This document shows, one piece after another, positions 15,670-24,999 of a stretch of 39,492 bases of DNA (its first letter is position 1; each line of letters opens with the position of its first letter). The stretch covers positions 1-39,492 of the forward strand of contig CALEFA010000023.1 in NCBI GenBank assembly GCA_937876775.1, written 5' to 3'. The notes beneath the pieces are model-generated. The model had not been told where the DNA came from and searched no databases. It was given only the letters and a program-made list of their open reading frames with translations. The translations under genes were made by a program, and so were the position numbers. Source of the stretch: an uncultured Rhodobiaceae bacterium. GTDB lineage: Bacteria; Pseudomonadota; Alphaproteobacteria; RS24.

Positions 15670-17082
15670 ATGAGCGCAAATATTTCTTCTCTTCTCTACC
15701 TCGTCTCCGGCGTGCTTTTTGTTTTGGCATTACGTGGACTGAGTTCGCCGGTCACCGCTCGCCAAGGCAATTATTTTGGCATGGCAGGTATGTTGGTGGC
15801 CGTGGTCACAACGTTGACGGTGATGGACACGCAAAGCCTCGACACTTGGGGCATTATCATTGCAGGTATCGCGATTGGTGGCATTATTGGCGCGGTGATT
15901 GCGCGTCGTATTGCAATGACCGATATGCCGCAATTGGTTGCTGCCTTCCACTCTTTGGTTGGTATGGCCGCCGTGCTTGTGGCATGGGCAGCCTTTTTGT
16001 CGCCGGACGCCTTTAACATTGCCGAAAATGGCGTGATCCAAGCTGCCAGCCTGGTTGAAATGTCATTGGGCGTTGCGATTGGTGCGATCACATTTTCTGG
16101 CTCAGTTATCGCCTTTGCCAAATTGCAGGGCACGATGTCTGGGGCGCCAATTATGTTGCCGCAACGCCATGCGATTAACCTGATTTTGGCCTTGAGCATT
16201 GTTGGTGGTATTATTTATCTGTGCACCGGCGAGGGCGCCAGCCATCAAATTGGCGAGGTCTTCTTGTTTATTACGGTGCTGTCTTTTGTCATCGGTTTCC
16301 TGATTATCATTCCAATCGGCGGCGCTGATATGCCTGTGGTTGTTTCCATGCTAAATTCATATTCAGGTTGGGCAGCGGCTGGTATCGGCTTCACCATGGG
16401 CAATCTGGCGCTGATTATTACCGGTTCTCTGGTTGGCTCGTCGGGTGCGATTCTGTCTTACATTATGTGTAAGGGGATGAACCGCTCTTTCATCTCAGTT
16501 ATTCTCGGTGGCTTTGGCGGCGAAACCGTGGCTGGCGCTGGCGGTGCGGTTGAAACCCGTCCGGTCAAGCAGGGCAGTGCAGAAGATGCCGCTTTTATCA
16601 TGAAAAATGCCTCATCTGTTATCATCGTGCCGGGCTATGGCATGGCGGTGGCGCAAGCCCAACACGCCTTGCGTGAAATGGTCGATGAGCTGAAAAAAGA
16701 AGGCGTCAAAGTAAGCTATGCGATTCACCCCGTGGCTGGCCGTATGCCGGGTCACATGAATGTGCTGCTGGCGGAAGCCAATGTGCCTTATGATGAAGTC
16801 TTTGAGTTGGAAGACATTAACAGCGAATTTGCGCAAGCTGATGTGGCTTTCGTGATTGGTGCCAATGATGTGACCAATCCATCGGCGAAAACCGATCCGC
16901 AAAGCCCGATTTATGGCATGCCGATTCTCGATGTTGAGCGGGCGGGCACTGTGCTGTTTATCAAACGTGGCATGGGGTCTGGTTATGCCGGTGTGGAGAA
17001 TGAATTATTCTTCCGCGATAATACGATGATGCTATTTGCTGACGCCAAGAAAATGGTCGAGAGCATTGTGAAGTCGTTCTAA
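15670..17082 (+). CDS. pntB: NAD(P) transhydrogenase beta subunit
   Basis: A 470-residue protein: about nine membrane helices, then a soluble NADP(H)-binding domain III. The latter shows VIIVPGYGMAVAQAQH, HPVAGRMPGHMNVLLAEA and GANDVTNP, all standard for PntB. The complex uses the proton gradient to make NADPH from NADH. The start is 10 bases after pntAB. The operon closes with a strong terminator 22 bases after the stop. In a proteorhodopsin bearer, light-made proton gradient could feed this enzyme; that link is inference. Confidence 0.97.
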   Translation: MSANISSLLYLVSGVLFVLALRGLSSPVTARQGNYFGMAGMLVAVVTTLTVMDTQSLDTWGIIIAGIAIGGIIGAVIARRIAMTDMPQLVAAFHSLVGMAAVLVAWAAFLSPDAFNIAENGVIQAASLVEMSLGVAIGAITFSGSVIAFAKLQGTMSGAPIMLPQRHAINLILALSIVGGIIYLCTGEGASHQIGEVFLFITVLSFVIGFLIIIPIGGADMPVVVSMLNSYSGWAAAGIGFTMGNLALIITGSLVGSSGAILSYIMCKGMNRSFISVILGGFGGETVAGAGGAVETRPVKQGSAEDAAFIMKNASSVIIVPGYGMAVAQAQHALREMVDELKKEGVKVSYAIHPVAGRMPGHMNVLLAEANVPYDEVFELEDINSEFAQADVAFVIGANDVTNPSAKTDPQSPIYGMPILDVERAGTVLFIKRGMGSGYAGVENELFFRDNTMMLFADAKKMVESIVKSF

Positions 17083-17103
17083 AGAATTTGCTTTAGGCAA
17101 AAG

Positions 17104-17133
17104 AAAAGCGCCCTCTCGGGGGCGCTTTTTTTA
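17104..17133 (+). terminator. bidirectional Rho-independent terminator between pntB and rpsU
   Basis: AAAAGCGCCC pairs with GGGCGCTTTT around a 6-base loop and is followed by T on the plus strand. The minus strand also ends in a T-rich run, so it can serve the convergent rpsU gene too. Confidence 0.88.
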
Positions 17134-17171
17134 TGCGTACTGCTGTTCAGCAGAGCGTTATGGGGCAAAGG

Positions 17172-17396
17172 TTAATATTTACGTTTGCCGATAACCAAGC
17201 CTTCACGCTGAGCGGCTTTACGGGCCAGTTTGCGTACACGACGCACTGACTCTGCCTTTTCACGGGCGCGCTTTTCAGATGGCTTTTCATAATGACCGCG
17301 CAGTTTCATTTCGCGGAAGACACCTTCGCGCTGCAGCTTTTTCTTCAGAACCTTATAGGCCTGGTCAACATTGTTATCACGAACGGAAACTAGCAC
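17172..17396 (-). CDS. rpsU: 30S ribosomal protein S21
   Basis: A 74-residue basic protein starting [20 protein letters not shown] and containing [14 protein letters not shown] sequence and the [14 protein letters not shown] run typical of S21. It binds the small subunit near the 3' end of 16S rRNA during initiation. The start codon is GTG at 17394-17396, with AAGGAG 9 bases upstream; an overlapping ATG nearby is in another frame. It shares a 140-base divergent gap with the COQ9-type gene, a neighbourhood found in other alphaproteobacteria. Confidence 0.95.
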   Translation of the reverse strand: MLVSVRDNNVDQAYKVLKKKLQREGVFREMKLRGHYEKPSEKRAREKAESVRRVRKLARKAAQREGLVIGKRKY

Positions 17397-17501
17397 GTTT
17401 CATCACTCCTTAAATATCGATTGCGACGCGCTTTCCACGTCGATTACCGTGGGTTTAGCAAACCAGCGACAGCTTGTCCAGTCTATCTGGCGTTTTGTCG
17501 C

Positions 17502-17530
17502 TTGTTTTTCGGGGGCATTATGGCCATTAT
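17502..17530 (+). promoter_or_regulatory. promoter of the COQ9-family gene
   Basis: TTGTTT (17502-17507) and CATTAT (17525-17530) are 17 bases apart. The predicted transcript start is at or within a base or two of the ATG at 17537, and no ribosome-binding site is visible, so the mRNA may be leaderless. Confidence 0.45.
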
Positions 17531-17536
17531 CTGCGG

Positions 17537-18211
17537 ATGGAAAACACCAATCCCTATGCCGACATACAAGCGCAAATCCTCGCCGCCGCTTTGGATGAAG
17601 TGAGTTTTACCGGCTGGACGCCAAAAACCCTCGAGCTGGCCGTGCAAAATGCTGATGTTGACGCCGATATGGCGCTGTTGGCGTTTCCTGATGGCGTGGC
17701 TGGGCTGATTAAATGTTTTTCTAAAGCCGGTGATCTGGCCATGCAGGCGCATTTACCAGAAGCTGAAGGGTTGAAAATTCGCCAGCGCATTAGCCATGCC
17801 GTGATGGCGCGCTTGCAGGCCGATGCGCCATATCGCGATGCGGCGCGGCGGGCGGCGGCTTGGCTGAGCGTACCAGGTCGACAGGCTTTGGCGGCGCGGC
17901 TGTTGTTCACCAGCGCCCACCATATGTGGCATTGGGCTGGTGATACGGCGACCGACTATAACTATTATTCCAAACGCACCATTCTTAGCGGGGTGATTGC
18001 CACCACGCGTGTGGTGTGGTTTGACGATGACAGCGAAGATTTGGCGGCAACGCGCGGGTTTCTCGATCGGCGCATTGATAATGTCATGCAGTTTGAAAAA
18101 GCCAAAGCTAAAGTCACCAAAATGACGTCGGATATGCAGGCGGATGGCTCTGGTTTTGCTGATGCTTTAACGAAATTGGCGCAATGGCGGTTTGGCTCTA
18201 AAGCCCCATAA
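17537..18211 (+). CDS. COQ9 family protein (ubiquinone biosynthesis accessory)
   Basis: A 224-residue protein of the COQ9 family: an N-terminal helical part (ILAAALDEVSFTGWTPKTLELA) and the conserved C-terminal block with WHWAGDTATDYNYYSKRTIL followed by a segment DRRIDNVMQFEK. In eukaryotes COQ9 binds lipid and presents substrate to COQ7; the bacterial role is presumed similar. The ATG at 17537 gives the expected N-terminus; the frame is open 21 codons further but that part is unlike the family and overlaps the promoter. A convergent purK ends 11 bases after the stop. Confidence 0.9.
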   Translation: MENTNPYADIQAQILAAALDEVSFTGWTPKTLELAVQNADVDADMALLAFPDGVAGLIKCFSKAGDLAMQAHLPEAEGLKIRQRISHAVMARLQADAPYRDAARRAAAWLSVPGRQALAARLLFTSAHHMWHWAGDTATDYNYYSKRTILSGVIATTRVVWFDDDSEDLAATRGFLDRRIDNVMQFEKAKAKVTKMTSDMQADGSGFADALTKLAQWRFGSKAP

Positions 18212-18222
18212 ATGTCGCCGGT

Positions 18223-19296
18223 CTATTTGGCTTTTAATTGCGTGACATGACCCATTTTTCGTCCAGCCTTGGCCTGTTCTTTACCATATAGGTGAACGGC
18301 AGTATTGGCTTGCGCGGCCCAATCGGCCCATTGGTCAATCTCGTCGCCGAGCAAATTGGTCATGACCGCATCGCTATGCGCTTGTGTGTCGCCGAGGGGC
18401 CAGCCGCTGATGGCACGAATATGTTGTTCGAACTGTCCTACAGCGCAGGCATCTTGCGTTAAATGGCCGGAGTTATGCACGCGCGGGGCGATTTCATTAA
18501 CCACAAGACCGTCGACGGTGACAAAAGTTTCAATGCTCAACACGCCGATGTAATCAAGCGCCGTCGCCAATTTTTCTGCCAATTGCACGGCGGTTTGCGC
18601 CACCGCGTTAGAAACCTGTGCCGGCATGAGTGAGCGGCGTAAAATATGGTTTTCATGCTGGTTTTCAATCGGCGCATAGCAGGTGATGTGGCCGTTGAGG
18701 TCGCGTGCCACGATGACCGATACTTCGCGCTCGAATTCAACCAGAGCCTCCAAAATCGCCGGCTGGCCGTCCAGTTGTGCCATCACTTCGGCGAGGTCGC
18801 TATCGGGTGACAAGCGCCACTGACCCTTGCCGTCATAACCAAAACGACGGGTCTTCAAAATGCCGTGGCCACCGGTTTGCTGCAAGGCGTGCGCCAAGGT
18901 CTCGGCGCTGGTGATGTCATAAAAATCTGCCACAGCAATACCGAGCTGGCTGATGAAAGACTTCTCATCAAGTCGGTCTTGCGAGACCGCGAGCGCTTTG
19001 GCGGATGGGTATACTGGTTTACTGGCGGCCAGCACGGCGACACTATCGGCGGGAATGTTCTCAAACTCATAGGTCACGACATCGACAGCGGCGGCGAAAT
19101 CAGCCAAGGCTTGAACGTCATCATAGGCGGCAATGGTTGTGTGATGGGCCACTTGGCTGGCTGGGGCATTATCTTCGGGGCAGAATATATGGCATTTGAG
19201 GCCAAGGCGCGCCGCCGCTAAGGCCAACATACGTCCCAATTGGCCACCACCAATAATGCCAATCGTGTGGCCGGGTACGAGCGTTTTAGGCGTCAC
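18223..19296 (-). CDS. purK: 5-(carboxyamino)imidazole ribonucleotide synthase
   Basis: A 357-residue ATP-grasp enzyme of purine synthesis. [11 protein letters not shown] lies near the N-terminus, [23 protein letters not shown] and the C-terminal [18 protein letters not shown] are PurK hallmarks. It makes N5-CAIR from AIR, bicarbonate and ATP. The GTG at 19294-19296 is preferred, overlapping purE by 11 bases; a TTG five codons upstream is also possible. Neither has a strong ribosome-binding site, so translation probably depends on coupling to purE. Confidence 0.95.
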   Translation of the reverse strand: MTPKTLVPGHTIGIIGGGQLGRMLALAAARLGLKCHIFCPEDNAPASQVAHHTTIAAYDDVQALADFAAAVDVVTYEFENIPADSVAVLAASKPVYPSAKALAVSQDRLDEKSFISQLGIAVADFYDITSAETLAHALQQTGGHGILKTRRFGYDGKGQWRLSPDSDLAEVMAQLDGQPAILEALVEFEREVSVIVARDLNGHITCYAPIENQHENHILRRSLMPAQVSNAVAQTAVQLAEKLATALDYIGVLSIETFVTVDGLVVNEIAPRVHNSGHLTQDACAVGQFEQHIRAISGWPLGDTQAHSDAVMTNLLGDEIDQWADWAAQANTAVHLYGKEQAKAGRKMGHVTQLKAK

Positions 19297-19777
19297 GCGG
19301 GGTCTCTTCAACCGCTTGGGTGCGCGCGTCGCGCCACGCCTCTAACCGTGTGCCCAATGCCTCATCGCTGGTCGCCAGAATGGCAGCCGCCAGAAGCGCG
19401 GCATTGGTGGCGCCAGCCTCGCCAATTGCTAATGTACCAACCGGCACGCCCGCCGGCATTTGTACGATTGATAAAAGGCTGTCCTGGCCAGATAGGGCTT
19501 TCGATTGAACCGGCACGCCAAGCACCGGCAGGCTGGTCATGGCAGCCACCATGCCAGGCAAATGCGCCGCCCCACCAGCGCCAGCGATAACCACTTTCAA
19601 ACCGCGTTGTTTGGCGGTTTTGGCGTAATCATAAAGGCGGTCAGGTGTGCGATGGGCAGAGACAATGCGGCTTTCAAAGGTGACGCCGAGTTCGGTAAGA
19701 ATATCTGCGGCAGCCTTCATGGTTTTCCAGTCAGACTGGCTACCCATAATAATTCCAACATCAATAGTCGAGGCCAT
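19286..19777 (-). CDS. purE: 5-(carboxyamino)imidazole ribonucleotide mutase
   Basis: A 163-residue class I PurE. GSQSDW (12-17), SAHRTPDRL and [10 protein letters not shown] form the active site; the protein converts N5-CAIR to CAIR, the step after PurK. The ATG at 19777 follows GAGGAA by about 6 bases; the open frame extends 10 codons upstream without support. purE and purK form a two-gene unit with an 11-base overlap. Confidence 0.96.
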   Translation of the reverse strand: MASTIDVGIIMGSQSDWKTMKAAADILTELGVTFESRIVSAHRTPDRLYDYAKTAKQRGLKVVIAGAGGAAHLPGMVAAMTSLPVLGVPVQSKALSGQDSLLSIVQMPAGVPVGTLAIGEAGATNAALLAAAILATSDEALGTRLEAWRDARTQAVEETPRDA

Positions 19778-19900
19778 AGGGCTTCCTCTCAAACGGTTTC
19801 TCAACAATCAACCGCAAGGGCGCGGAATCTTGAGAAGCGCGGAGTTTTACCTATTTGCGCACGCTTATCAAGCGCAATTCAGTAAAATACAGGCGATAGA

Positions 19901-20656
19901 TTACTGCCGGCCAAACACGTCATCAGCTGTCAGATTATCATCATCGTCGTTATTATCGTCTGCGGCTGTATCAGCGCTGCTGCCCATATTGGCAAATACG
20001 TCTGACGCCGTTGGCTCTGCGACGGGCCGTGATGGCGTATCGGCTTCAATCGCCGTTGTGGTATCCGCGTCTTTCAACACATCACCTTCCGGTGTGCCAT
20101 TTTCTTTCGCCAGTTTTTTCAAACGACGCTCTTCGCGACCAGCCGCTTTGGCGACATAGCCGTCCAAATCAATTTGTGAGCACAGACCAAGGGTGACCGG
20201 ATCAACCGGTGTAATTTGACCCATATTCCAGTGCGTGCGGTCACGAATGGTTTGAATGGTGGGCTTGGTGGTGCCAACCAGTCGGCCAATTTCTGCGTCA
20301 TTGAGCTCTGGGTGATTACGCACCAACCAAGCAATGGCATCAGGGCGTTCCTGGCGTTTTGACAATGGCGTATAGCGCGCACCTTTGCGCGGCTTCGGGG
20401 CTGGCACATCGCGTTTGCTCTCAGCTAATTCGAGATAGGCGCTTGGGTCGTCTTGGCAACGCTCTAATTCGGCGCGGGTCAATTGACCATTGGAAATCGG
20501 ATCCAAGCCTTTAATGCCTTGGGCAACATCGCCATTGGCAATGCCTTTGACTTCCAAGGGATGCAAGCCGCAAAAAACGGCAATCTGGTCAAATGTAAGG
20601 GCGGTGTTATCGACCAACCAAACGGCGGTGGCTTTTGGCATGAGTGGGGCTGTCAT
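19901..20656 (-). CDS. trcR: DUF1013 / TrcR-type cell-cycle transcription regulator
   Basis: A 251-residue protein of the DUF1013 family, confined to alphaproteobacteria. Residues 1-70 hold LMPKATAVWLVDNTALTFDQIAVFCGLH; a second helix-turn-helix-like part has DAIAWLVRNHPELNDAEIGRLVGTTKPTIQTIRDRTHWN; the C-terminus is an acidic tail rich in D. Family members are annotated as cell-cycle transcription factor TrcR, associated with promoters bound also by CtrA and GcrA. GGAGA lies 6 bases before the ATG. The symbol rests on family membership, not on proof here. Confidence 0.85.
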   Translation of the reverse strand: MTAPLMPKATAVWLVDNTALTFDQIAVFCGLHPLEVKGIANGDVAQGIKGLDPISNGQLTRAELERCQDDPSAYLELAESKRDVPAPKPRKGARYTPLSKRQERPDAIAWLVRNHPELNDAEIGRLVGTTKPTIQTIRDRTHWNMGQITPVDPVTLGLCSQIDLDGYVAKAAGREERRLKKLAKENGTPEGDVLKDADTTTAIEADTPSRPVAEPTASDVFANMGSSADTAADDNNDDDDNLTADDVFGRQ

Positions 20657-20742
20657 TTTCGTCTCCAACAGTAATGTCGCGCAAGGCTTTGATGCACGTC
20701 CCATGCACCAATTCAGAACCTAAGAATTAAAGCTATGGCGTC

Positions 20743-20772
20743 TGTATAGCCGACAAAAGGCTTGGCTGTAAA
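20743..20772 (-). promoter_or_regulatory. possible promoter of trcR
   Basis: Minus strand: TTTACA (20767-20772) and TATACA (20743-20748) are 18 bases apart, immediately after the stop of the quinone oxidoreductase gene. The leader would be about 80 bases. Confidence 0.45.
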
Positions 20773-20777
20773 ACACT

Positions 20778-21782
20778 TTAATTGTCGCAAGTCAGAATGA
20801 TTTTTCCAATATGTGCGCTCGATTCCATTAATTGATGCGCCACACCAGCTTGTGACAGGGGAAATGTCGTGTCGACAATAGGTTTCACCGTGTCGCCAAT
20901 ATGCGGCCAAATATGGGTAGCAATGGCTTGAGTGAGGCGGGTTTTTTCATCAATCGCACGCGCTCGCAAGGTCGAGCCGGTCAATGTCAAATTTTTCAGC
21001 ATCACCGGCATCATATCAATTTCCGCCTGACTGCCTTGCAAATGGGCGATATTGACAATCCGTCCGCCGCGCGCTGCAGCTTGAATATTGCGTTGAAAAT
21101 ATGGCCCGCCGACCATGTCGAGAATAATATCCATGCCGTGGCCATCGCTGAAACTCACGCTTTGCTCGACAAAGTCGTCTTGCCGATAATTGACCGCCAG
21201 ATCAGCGCCTAGGGCTGTGCAAGCGGCGCATTTTTCGGCGCTGCCCGCGGTTATCATAACCTTAGCACTGGCCATTTTAGCCATTTGAATGGCGGTGGTG
21301 CCAATACCGCTGGAACCGCCATGGATGAGCAGATAGTCGTCTTTTTTCAACCCGCCGAGCTCAAAGACATTGGCCCAAACGGTGAAAATCGTCTCTGGCA
21401 GGGCGGCCGCTTCGACAAAGCTCATCTCATCGGGCACAGGTAAGATGTGGTCTTGATGGACAACGGCATATTCGGCATAACCACCGCCAGCCACAAGCGC
21501 AGCGATGCGGGCGCCGATTTGCCACTTGCTGACATTGGCACCGCAGGCGACGATGGTGCCGGAAAACTCCAAACCCATAATCTCTGAGGCTCCGGGTGGC
21601 GGTGGATAAAACCCCATGCGCTGATAGCAATCACCGCGATTAACGCCGGCTGCGGCAATTTTTACAAGCACCTCATCGGCGTTGTATGCGGGGAGCGGAT
21701 AGGCGTCACAGGTCAGGCTTTCTGCGGTTTTTTCCGAGCCGATTGTAATCGCTTGCATGGTTGCTGGTAGGTTTGCACTCAT
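20778..21782 (-). CDS. NAD(P)H quinone oxidoreductase, PIG3-like MDR family
   Basis: A 334-residue zinc-free MDR protein of the PIG3/TP53I3 group: AAGVNRGDCYQRMGFYPPPPGASEIMGLEFSG near the N-terminus and the NADPH-binding GGSSGIGTTAIQMAK in the middle, ending with the VDTTFPLSQAGVAHQLMES block. Such enzymes reduce quinones by one- or two-electron steps using NADPH. The ATG at 21782 is used. It diverges from the DUF1192 gene with a 51-base gap, and it is distinct in subfamily from the MDR protein at 2378-3508. Confidence 0.9.
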   Translation of the reverse strand: MSANLPATMQAITIGSEKTAESLTCDAYPLPAYNADEVLVKIAAAGVNRGDCYQRMGFYPPPPGASEIMGLEFSGTIVACGANVSKWQIGARIAALVAGGGYAEYAVVHQDHILPVPDEMSFVEAAALPETIFTVWANVFELGGLKKDDYLLIHGGSSGIGTTAIQMAKMASAKVMITAGSAEKCAACTALGADLAVNYRQDDFVEQSVSFSDGHGMDIILDMVGGPYFQRNIQAAARGGRIVNIAHLQGSQAEIDMMPVMLKNLTLTGSTLRARAIDEKTRLTQAIATHIWPHIGDTVKPIVDTTFPLSQAGVAHQLMESSAHIGKIILTCDN

Positions 21783-21833
21783 TGACCTTAATTCCCTCTC
21801 TATTTAAGCTCAGACTATAGGCAGGAGGATGGC

Positions 21834-22025
21834 ATGATGGAAGAAGAAATCAGGACTAGTCTCGGCTCTGCGTTACGCGATTTAGTGGCCGAGGATTTGG
21901 CTTTAATGAGTTTGGATGAATTATCGTTGCGCGTAGAGGCCCTGCAGGCCGAGATTGAACGCGCTTTGGCAATGATAGAAAGCAAAAAGGGCTCCCACAG
22001 CGATGCAGAAGCCCTTTTCAAATAA
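21834..22025 (+). CDS. DUF1192 family small protein
   Basis: A 63-residue helical protein, LALMSLDELSLRVEALQAEIERALAMIESKK then AEALF, matching the DUF1192 pattern of alphaproteobacteria. It is predicted to be one coiled-coil-like helix; its role is unknown. AGGAGG lies 5 bases before the first ATG and 8 bases before the second; either may be used. Its last codons contain a 9-base inverted repeat that also serves as the terminator of the convergent rpmE gene. Confidence 0.85.
   Translation: MMEEEIRTSLGSALRDLVAEDLALMSLDELSLRVEALQAEIERALAMIESKKGSHSDAEALFK
21983..22017 (-). terminator. rpmE terminator embedded in the DUF1192 coding end
   Basis: AAAAGGGCT (22009-22017 on the minus strand) pairs with AGCCCTTTT (21984-21992) and is followed by T. 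It starts 24 bases after the rpmE stop, and lies wholly inside the last 15 codons of DUF1192. Confidence 0.75.
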
Positions 22026-22040
22026 TCATTGGAAACGCGA

Positions 22041-22262
22041 TTAGCCGATAAAGCCGTCGAATTTCTTGTTAAAGCGGCTAACGCGACCGGCACGGTCAAC
22101 AAGCGTTTGCGAACCTTTTGTCCAAGCTGGATGGGTTGTCGGATCAATGTCCAACGTCAGTGTCGTGCCCTCTTCACCATAGGTCGAGCGCGTCTGATAA
22201 GTGGTCCCATCTGTCATGGCCACGGTGATCATATGATATTCTGGATGAATGTCCTTTTTCAT
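22041..22262 (-). CDS. rpmE: 50S ribosomal protein L31, zinc-free type
   Basis: A 73-residue protein starting [12 protein letters not shown] with TRSTYG and [11 protein letters not shown] then [10 protein letters not shown], the alphaproteobacterial L31 pattern. It has no cysteine, so it is the zinc-free form. GGAA-type site 7 bases before the ATG. Strong promoter at 22296-22324 and terminator inside the convergent DUF1192 gene, so it is a single-gene transcript. Confidence 0.95.
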   Translation of the reverse strand: MKKDIHPEYHMITVAMTDGTTYQTRSTYGEEGTTLTLDIDPTTHPAWTKGSQTLVDRAGRVSRFNKKFDGFIG

Positions 22263-22295
22263 AGGTGCATTCCTTTTCTATTGCGGTTTGAGGCT

Positions 22296-22324
22296 TATAT
22301 AGCTGGAACCAAGGCTGGGTGCAA
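22296..22324 (-). promoter_or_regulatory. strong sigma-70-type promoter of rpmE
   Basis: Minus strand: TTGCAC (22319-22324) and TATATA (22296-22301) are 17 bases apart. Transcription would begin near 22289, about 27 bases before the ATG. Confidence 0.65.
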
Positions 22325-22392
22325 GCCTGTTTACGCACTGGCGTGAAGATGTTGACACTGTTATAAAGCAGCCAATCTGAGGAATGGTAATT

Positions 22393-24210
22393 ATGTCGCG
22401 AGATGACGCCGCTGATGTGGTCGAACAAATTGAAGAAGACGCAAAACGCCGGCCACGGGCCCGCAATATGCGGCCCTTGCGCGCTCTGATTCCGTTTATC
22501 GCGCGCTATCCATTAATGATTGGCGCCGCCTTTATGGCGCTGATTGTGGCGACAGCCGCGACATTGGCGATGCCGGTGGCGGTGCGCTTTATGATCGACA
22601 ACGGCTTTTCCAATGCCGATGCCAGCTCCATTGATCGTTATTTCTTAGCCATGTTAGTGGTCGCCATTGTGCTTGGGCTGGCCAGTGCGACACGGTTCTT
22701 CTTCGTTTCATGGCTTGGCGAGCGGGTCACCGCTGATTTGCGTGCCGCCGTCTATAATCATATTACCAGATTAAGCCCGGCGTTTTTTGAAGTCACTCGC
22801 ACGGGCGAAGTTTTGTCGCGGCTGACGGCTGACACGACCTTGATTAAAACCGTTGTTGGTTCTTCTGCTTCGATTGCCTTGCGCAATGCTTTCATGTTTG
22901 TCGGTTCTGCAGCCATGTTGGTTTATACCAGCTTAACGCTGAGCGCGATGGCCGCTTTAACTTTGCCGGGGGTGATTATACCGGTGATTTTATTCGGTCG
23001 TATGGTGCGCCGACTGGCGCGCGCCAGCCAAGATCGTATCGCGGATACCAGCGCCCATGCGGCGGAGACCATTTCGGCCATGCAGACAGTGCAATCCTTC
23101 ACCCATGAGATTGAGGATCGGCGTGTGTTTGGGGTGGCGGTTGAGCAGTCATTTGAAACCGCCCGTTTGCGTATTCTGGCCCGCGCCGGTATGACCGCCA
23201 TTGCCATTGTGCTGATTTTTGGCGGCGTTGTCGGCATTTTATGGGTCGGCGCGCAATATGTGCTGGAAGGCACAATGAGCGGCGGCACGTTAAGCCAGTT
23301 CATTCTGTATGCGGTTTTATGCGCCACGTCGATTGGCGCCCTATCTGAGGTTTGGGGCGAGGTTCAACTGGCGGCTGGCGCCACCGAACGCCTGATGGAA
23401 ATTCTTGATGTCGAGCCAGAAATTAAAGCCCCTGCCAACCCGCAATTATTGCCGAAACCAGCGCATGGCGATGTCAGCTTTGAGGCGGTGACCTTCCAAT
23501 ATCCGTCGCGCCCAAGTGTCTCGGCTTTGCAGGAGATTTCGCTGCAGGTTAAGTCCGGCGAAACCGTTGCCTTGGTTGGCGCTTCCGGCGCGGGCAAGAG
23601 CACCATGTTTCAGCTTTTGCTACGGTTTTATGATCCGCAATCGGGGCGCATTACAATTGACGGCGTCGACATTAAAACAGCGGCGCCGGAAGATGTTCGC
23701 GAAGCCCTGTCTATTGTGCCGCAAGAGACTGTTATTTTTGCCAAATCGGCGCTGGAGAATATTCGTTTTGGACGCCCAGATGCGAGCCGTGAGGATGTCA
23801 TCGCCGCTGCTCAGGCGGCGCAGGCCGATGAGTTTTTGAGCCGCTTGCCGGAAGGCTATGATACGCAATTGGGCGAGCGCGGGGTGACCTTATCTGGCGG
23901 TCAACGCCAACGCCTGGCGATCGCGCGGGCGATTTTGCGCAATGCGCCCGTGTTGCTGCTTGATGAAGCGACAAGCGCATTGGATGCCGAGAGTGAAGTT
24001 CTGGTTCAAAAGGCTTTGGGCACGCTGATGAGCGGGCGCACAACGTTGGTGATTGCTCACCGTTTGGCGACGGTGTTGAAAGCCGACCGTATTGTGGTGA
24101 TGGAAGACGGGCAGATTATTGCCAGTGGCAAACACCGTGAATTACTGGCCGATGGCGGACTTTACGCGCGGCTCGCTGATTTGCAATTTGGTCAGGCCGC
24201 CGCCGAGTAA
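22393..24210 (+). CDS. ABC exporter, fused membrane and ATPase domains (MsbA-like)
   Basis: A 605-residue half-transporter that works as a dimer. About six membrane helices (residues 25-310) precede an ATPase domain with Walker A GASGAGKS near residue 397, signature [14 protein letters not shown] near 500 and Walker [13 protein letters not shown] near 520. The family contains lipid A flippase MsbA and related multidrug exporters; a lipid substrate is plausible but not shown. GAGGAA precedes the ATG at 22393 by 8 bases, so the ATG three codons earlier, overlapping that site, is rejected. The stop abuts the stop of the convergent suhB with no spacer. Confidence 0.9.
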   Translation: MSRDDAADVVEQIEEDAKRRPRARNMRPLRALIPFIARYPLMIGAAFMALIVATAATLAMPVAVRFMIDNGFSNADASSIDRYFLAMLVVAIVLGLASATRFFFVSWLGERVTADLRAAVYNHITRLSPAFFEVTRTGEVLSRLTADTTLIKTVVGSSASIALRNAFMFVGSAAMLVYTSLTLSAMAALTLPGVIIPVILFGRMVRRLARASQDRIADTSAHAAETISAMQTVQSFTHEIEDRRVFGVAVEQSFETARLRILARAGMTAIAIVLIFGGVVGILWVGAQYVLEGTMSGGTLSQFILYAVLCATSIGALSEVWGEVQLAAGATERLMEILDVEPEIKAPANPQLLPKPAHGDVSFEAVTFQYPSRPSVSALQEISLQVKSGETVALVGASGAGKSTMFQLLLRFYDPQSGRITIDGVDIKTAAPEDVREALSIVPQETVIFAKSALENIRFGRPDASREDVIAAAQAAQADEFLSRLPEGYDTQLGERGVTLSGGQRQRLAIARAILRNAPVLLLDEATSALDAESEVLVQKALGTLMSGRTTLVIAHRLATVLKADRIVVMEDGQIIASGKHRELLADGGLYARLADLQFGQAAAE

Positions 24211-24996
24211 TTATTTTTCGAGATGTTTGAGCAGGGCTTCGTGAATCGCTTCATTGCCGGCGACCACTGTGCCGGTTTCCATAAACCGATTACGGTTGGT
24301 GGCATCTGATACCATGCCGCCTGCCTCGCGCACCAACATAATGCCAGCCGCCATATCCCATGGTGCCAGACCGCGTTCCCAGAAACCGTCGAAACGACCT
24401 GCGGCGACAAAAGCCAAATCGAGCGAGGCCGCACCGAAGCGACGAATACCCGCGACTTTTGGCAGGAGGGTTTGCATTTCAGCAATAAATTCAGGGCGAC
24501 CAGCGCGCTCACCATGTGGTGCGCCGCAAGCCAAAACCGCGTCTGATAGGGCGCTGCGCCCGGCCACGCGCAGGCGGCCATGCTGGTAAAATGCACCTTG
24601 CCCGCGCTCAGCATGGAATAGCTCATCGGTAATCGGGTTATAGACGACACCGGCGGTTAGTTTGCCGTCGCGTTCCAGCGCAATTGAGATGGCAAAATGC
24701 GGAATACCGTGCATGAAATTAGTGGTGCCATCCAAGGGGTCGATAATCCACCGATGTGATTTATCGGTTCCTTCAATCTCGCCAGCTTCCTCAAGCAAAA
24801 ATCCATAGCCGGGACGGGCTTCTTGCAATTCTTCGAAAATAATTTTTTCCGCCCGCAAATCAGCATTGGTGACAAAGTCGCCAGGCCCTTTGCGTGACAC
24901 TTGCAGGTTTTCAATTTCACCGAAATCGCGACGCAAAGCTCGGCCAGCTTTTTCGGCCGTGGCAATCATCACATTCATAATAGGGGACAGAGCCAT
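24211..24996 (-). CDS. suhB: inositol monophosphatase family protein (SuhB-like)
   Basis: A 261-residue phosphatase. The metal-binding motifs are complete: LLEE (67-70), DPLDGTTNF (86-94) and WDMAAGIMLVREAGG near residue 220. The family dephosphorylates inositol phosphates, and SuhB also helps ribosomal RNA synthesis in enterobacteria. It starts 3 bases after efp, so the pair is co-transcribed, an arrangement common in alphaproteobacteria. Confidence 0.9.
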   Translation of the reverse strand: MALSPIMNVMIATAEKAGRALRRDFGEIENLQVSRKGPGDFVTNADLRAEKIIFEELQEARPGYGFLLEEAGEIEGTDKSHRWIIDPLDGTTNFMHGIPHFAISIALERDGKLTAGVVYNPITDELFHAERGQGAFYQHGRLRVAGRSALSDAVLACGAPHGERAGRPEFIAEMQTLLPKVAGIRRFGAASLDLAFVAAGRFDGFWERGLAPWDMAAGIMLVREAGGMVSDATNRNRFMETGTVVAGNEAIHEALLKHLEK

Positions 24997-24999
24997 AAG

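Noticed and set aside
2378..21782. Two zinc-free MDR reductases (2378-3508 and 20778-21782) as a recent duplication
   Set aside because: They belong to clearly different subfamilies and share only general fold motifs.
21829..21833. ATG overlapping the AGGAGG site as the DUF1192 start
   Set aside because: It is in another frame and overlaps the ribosome-binding site itself.
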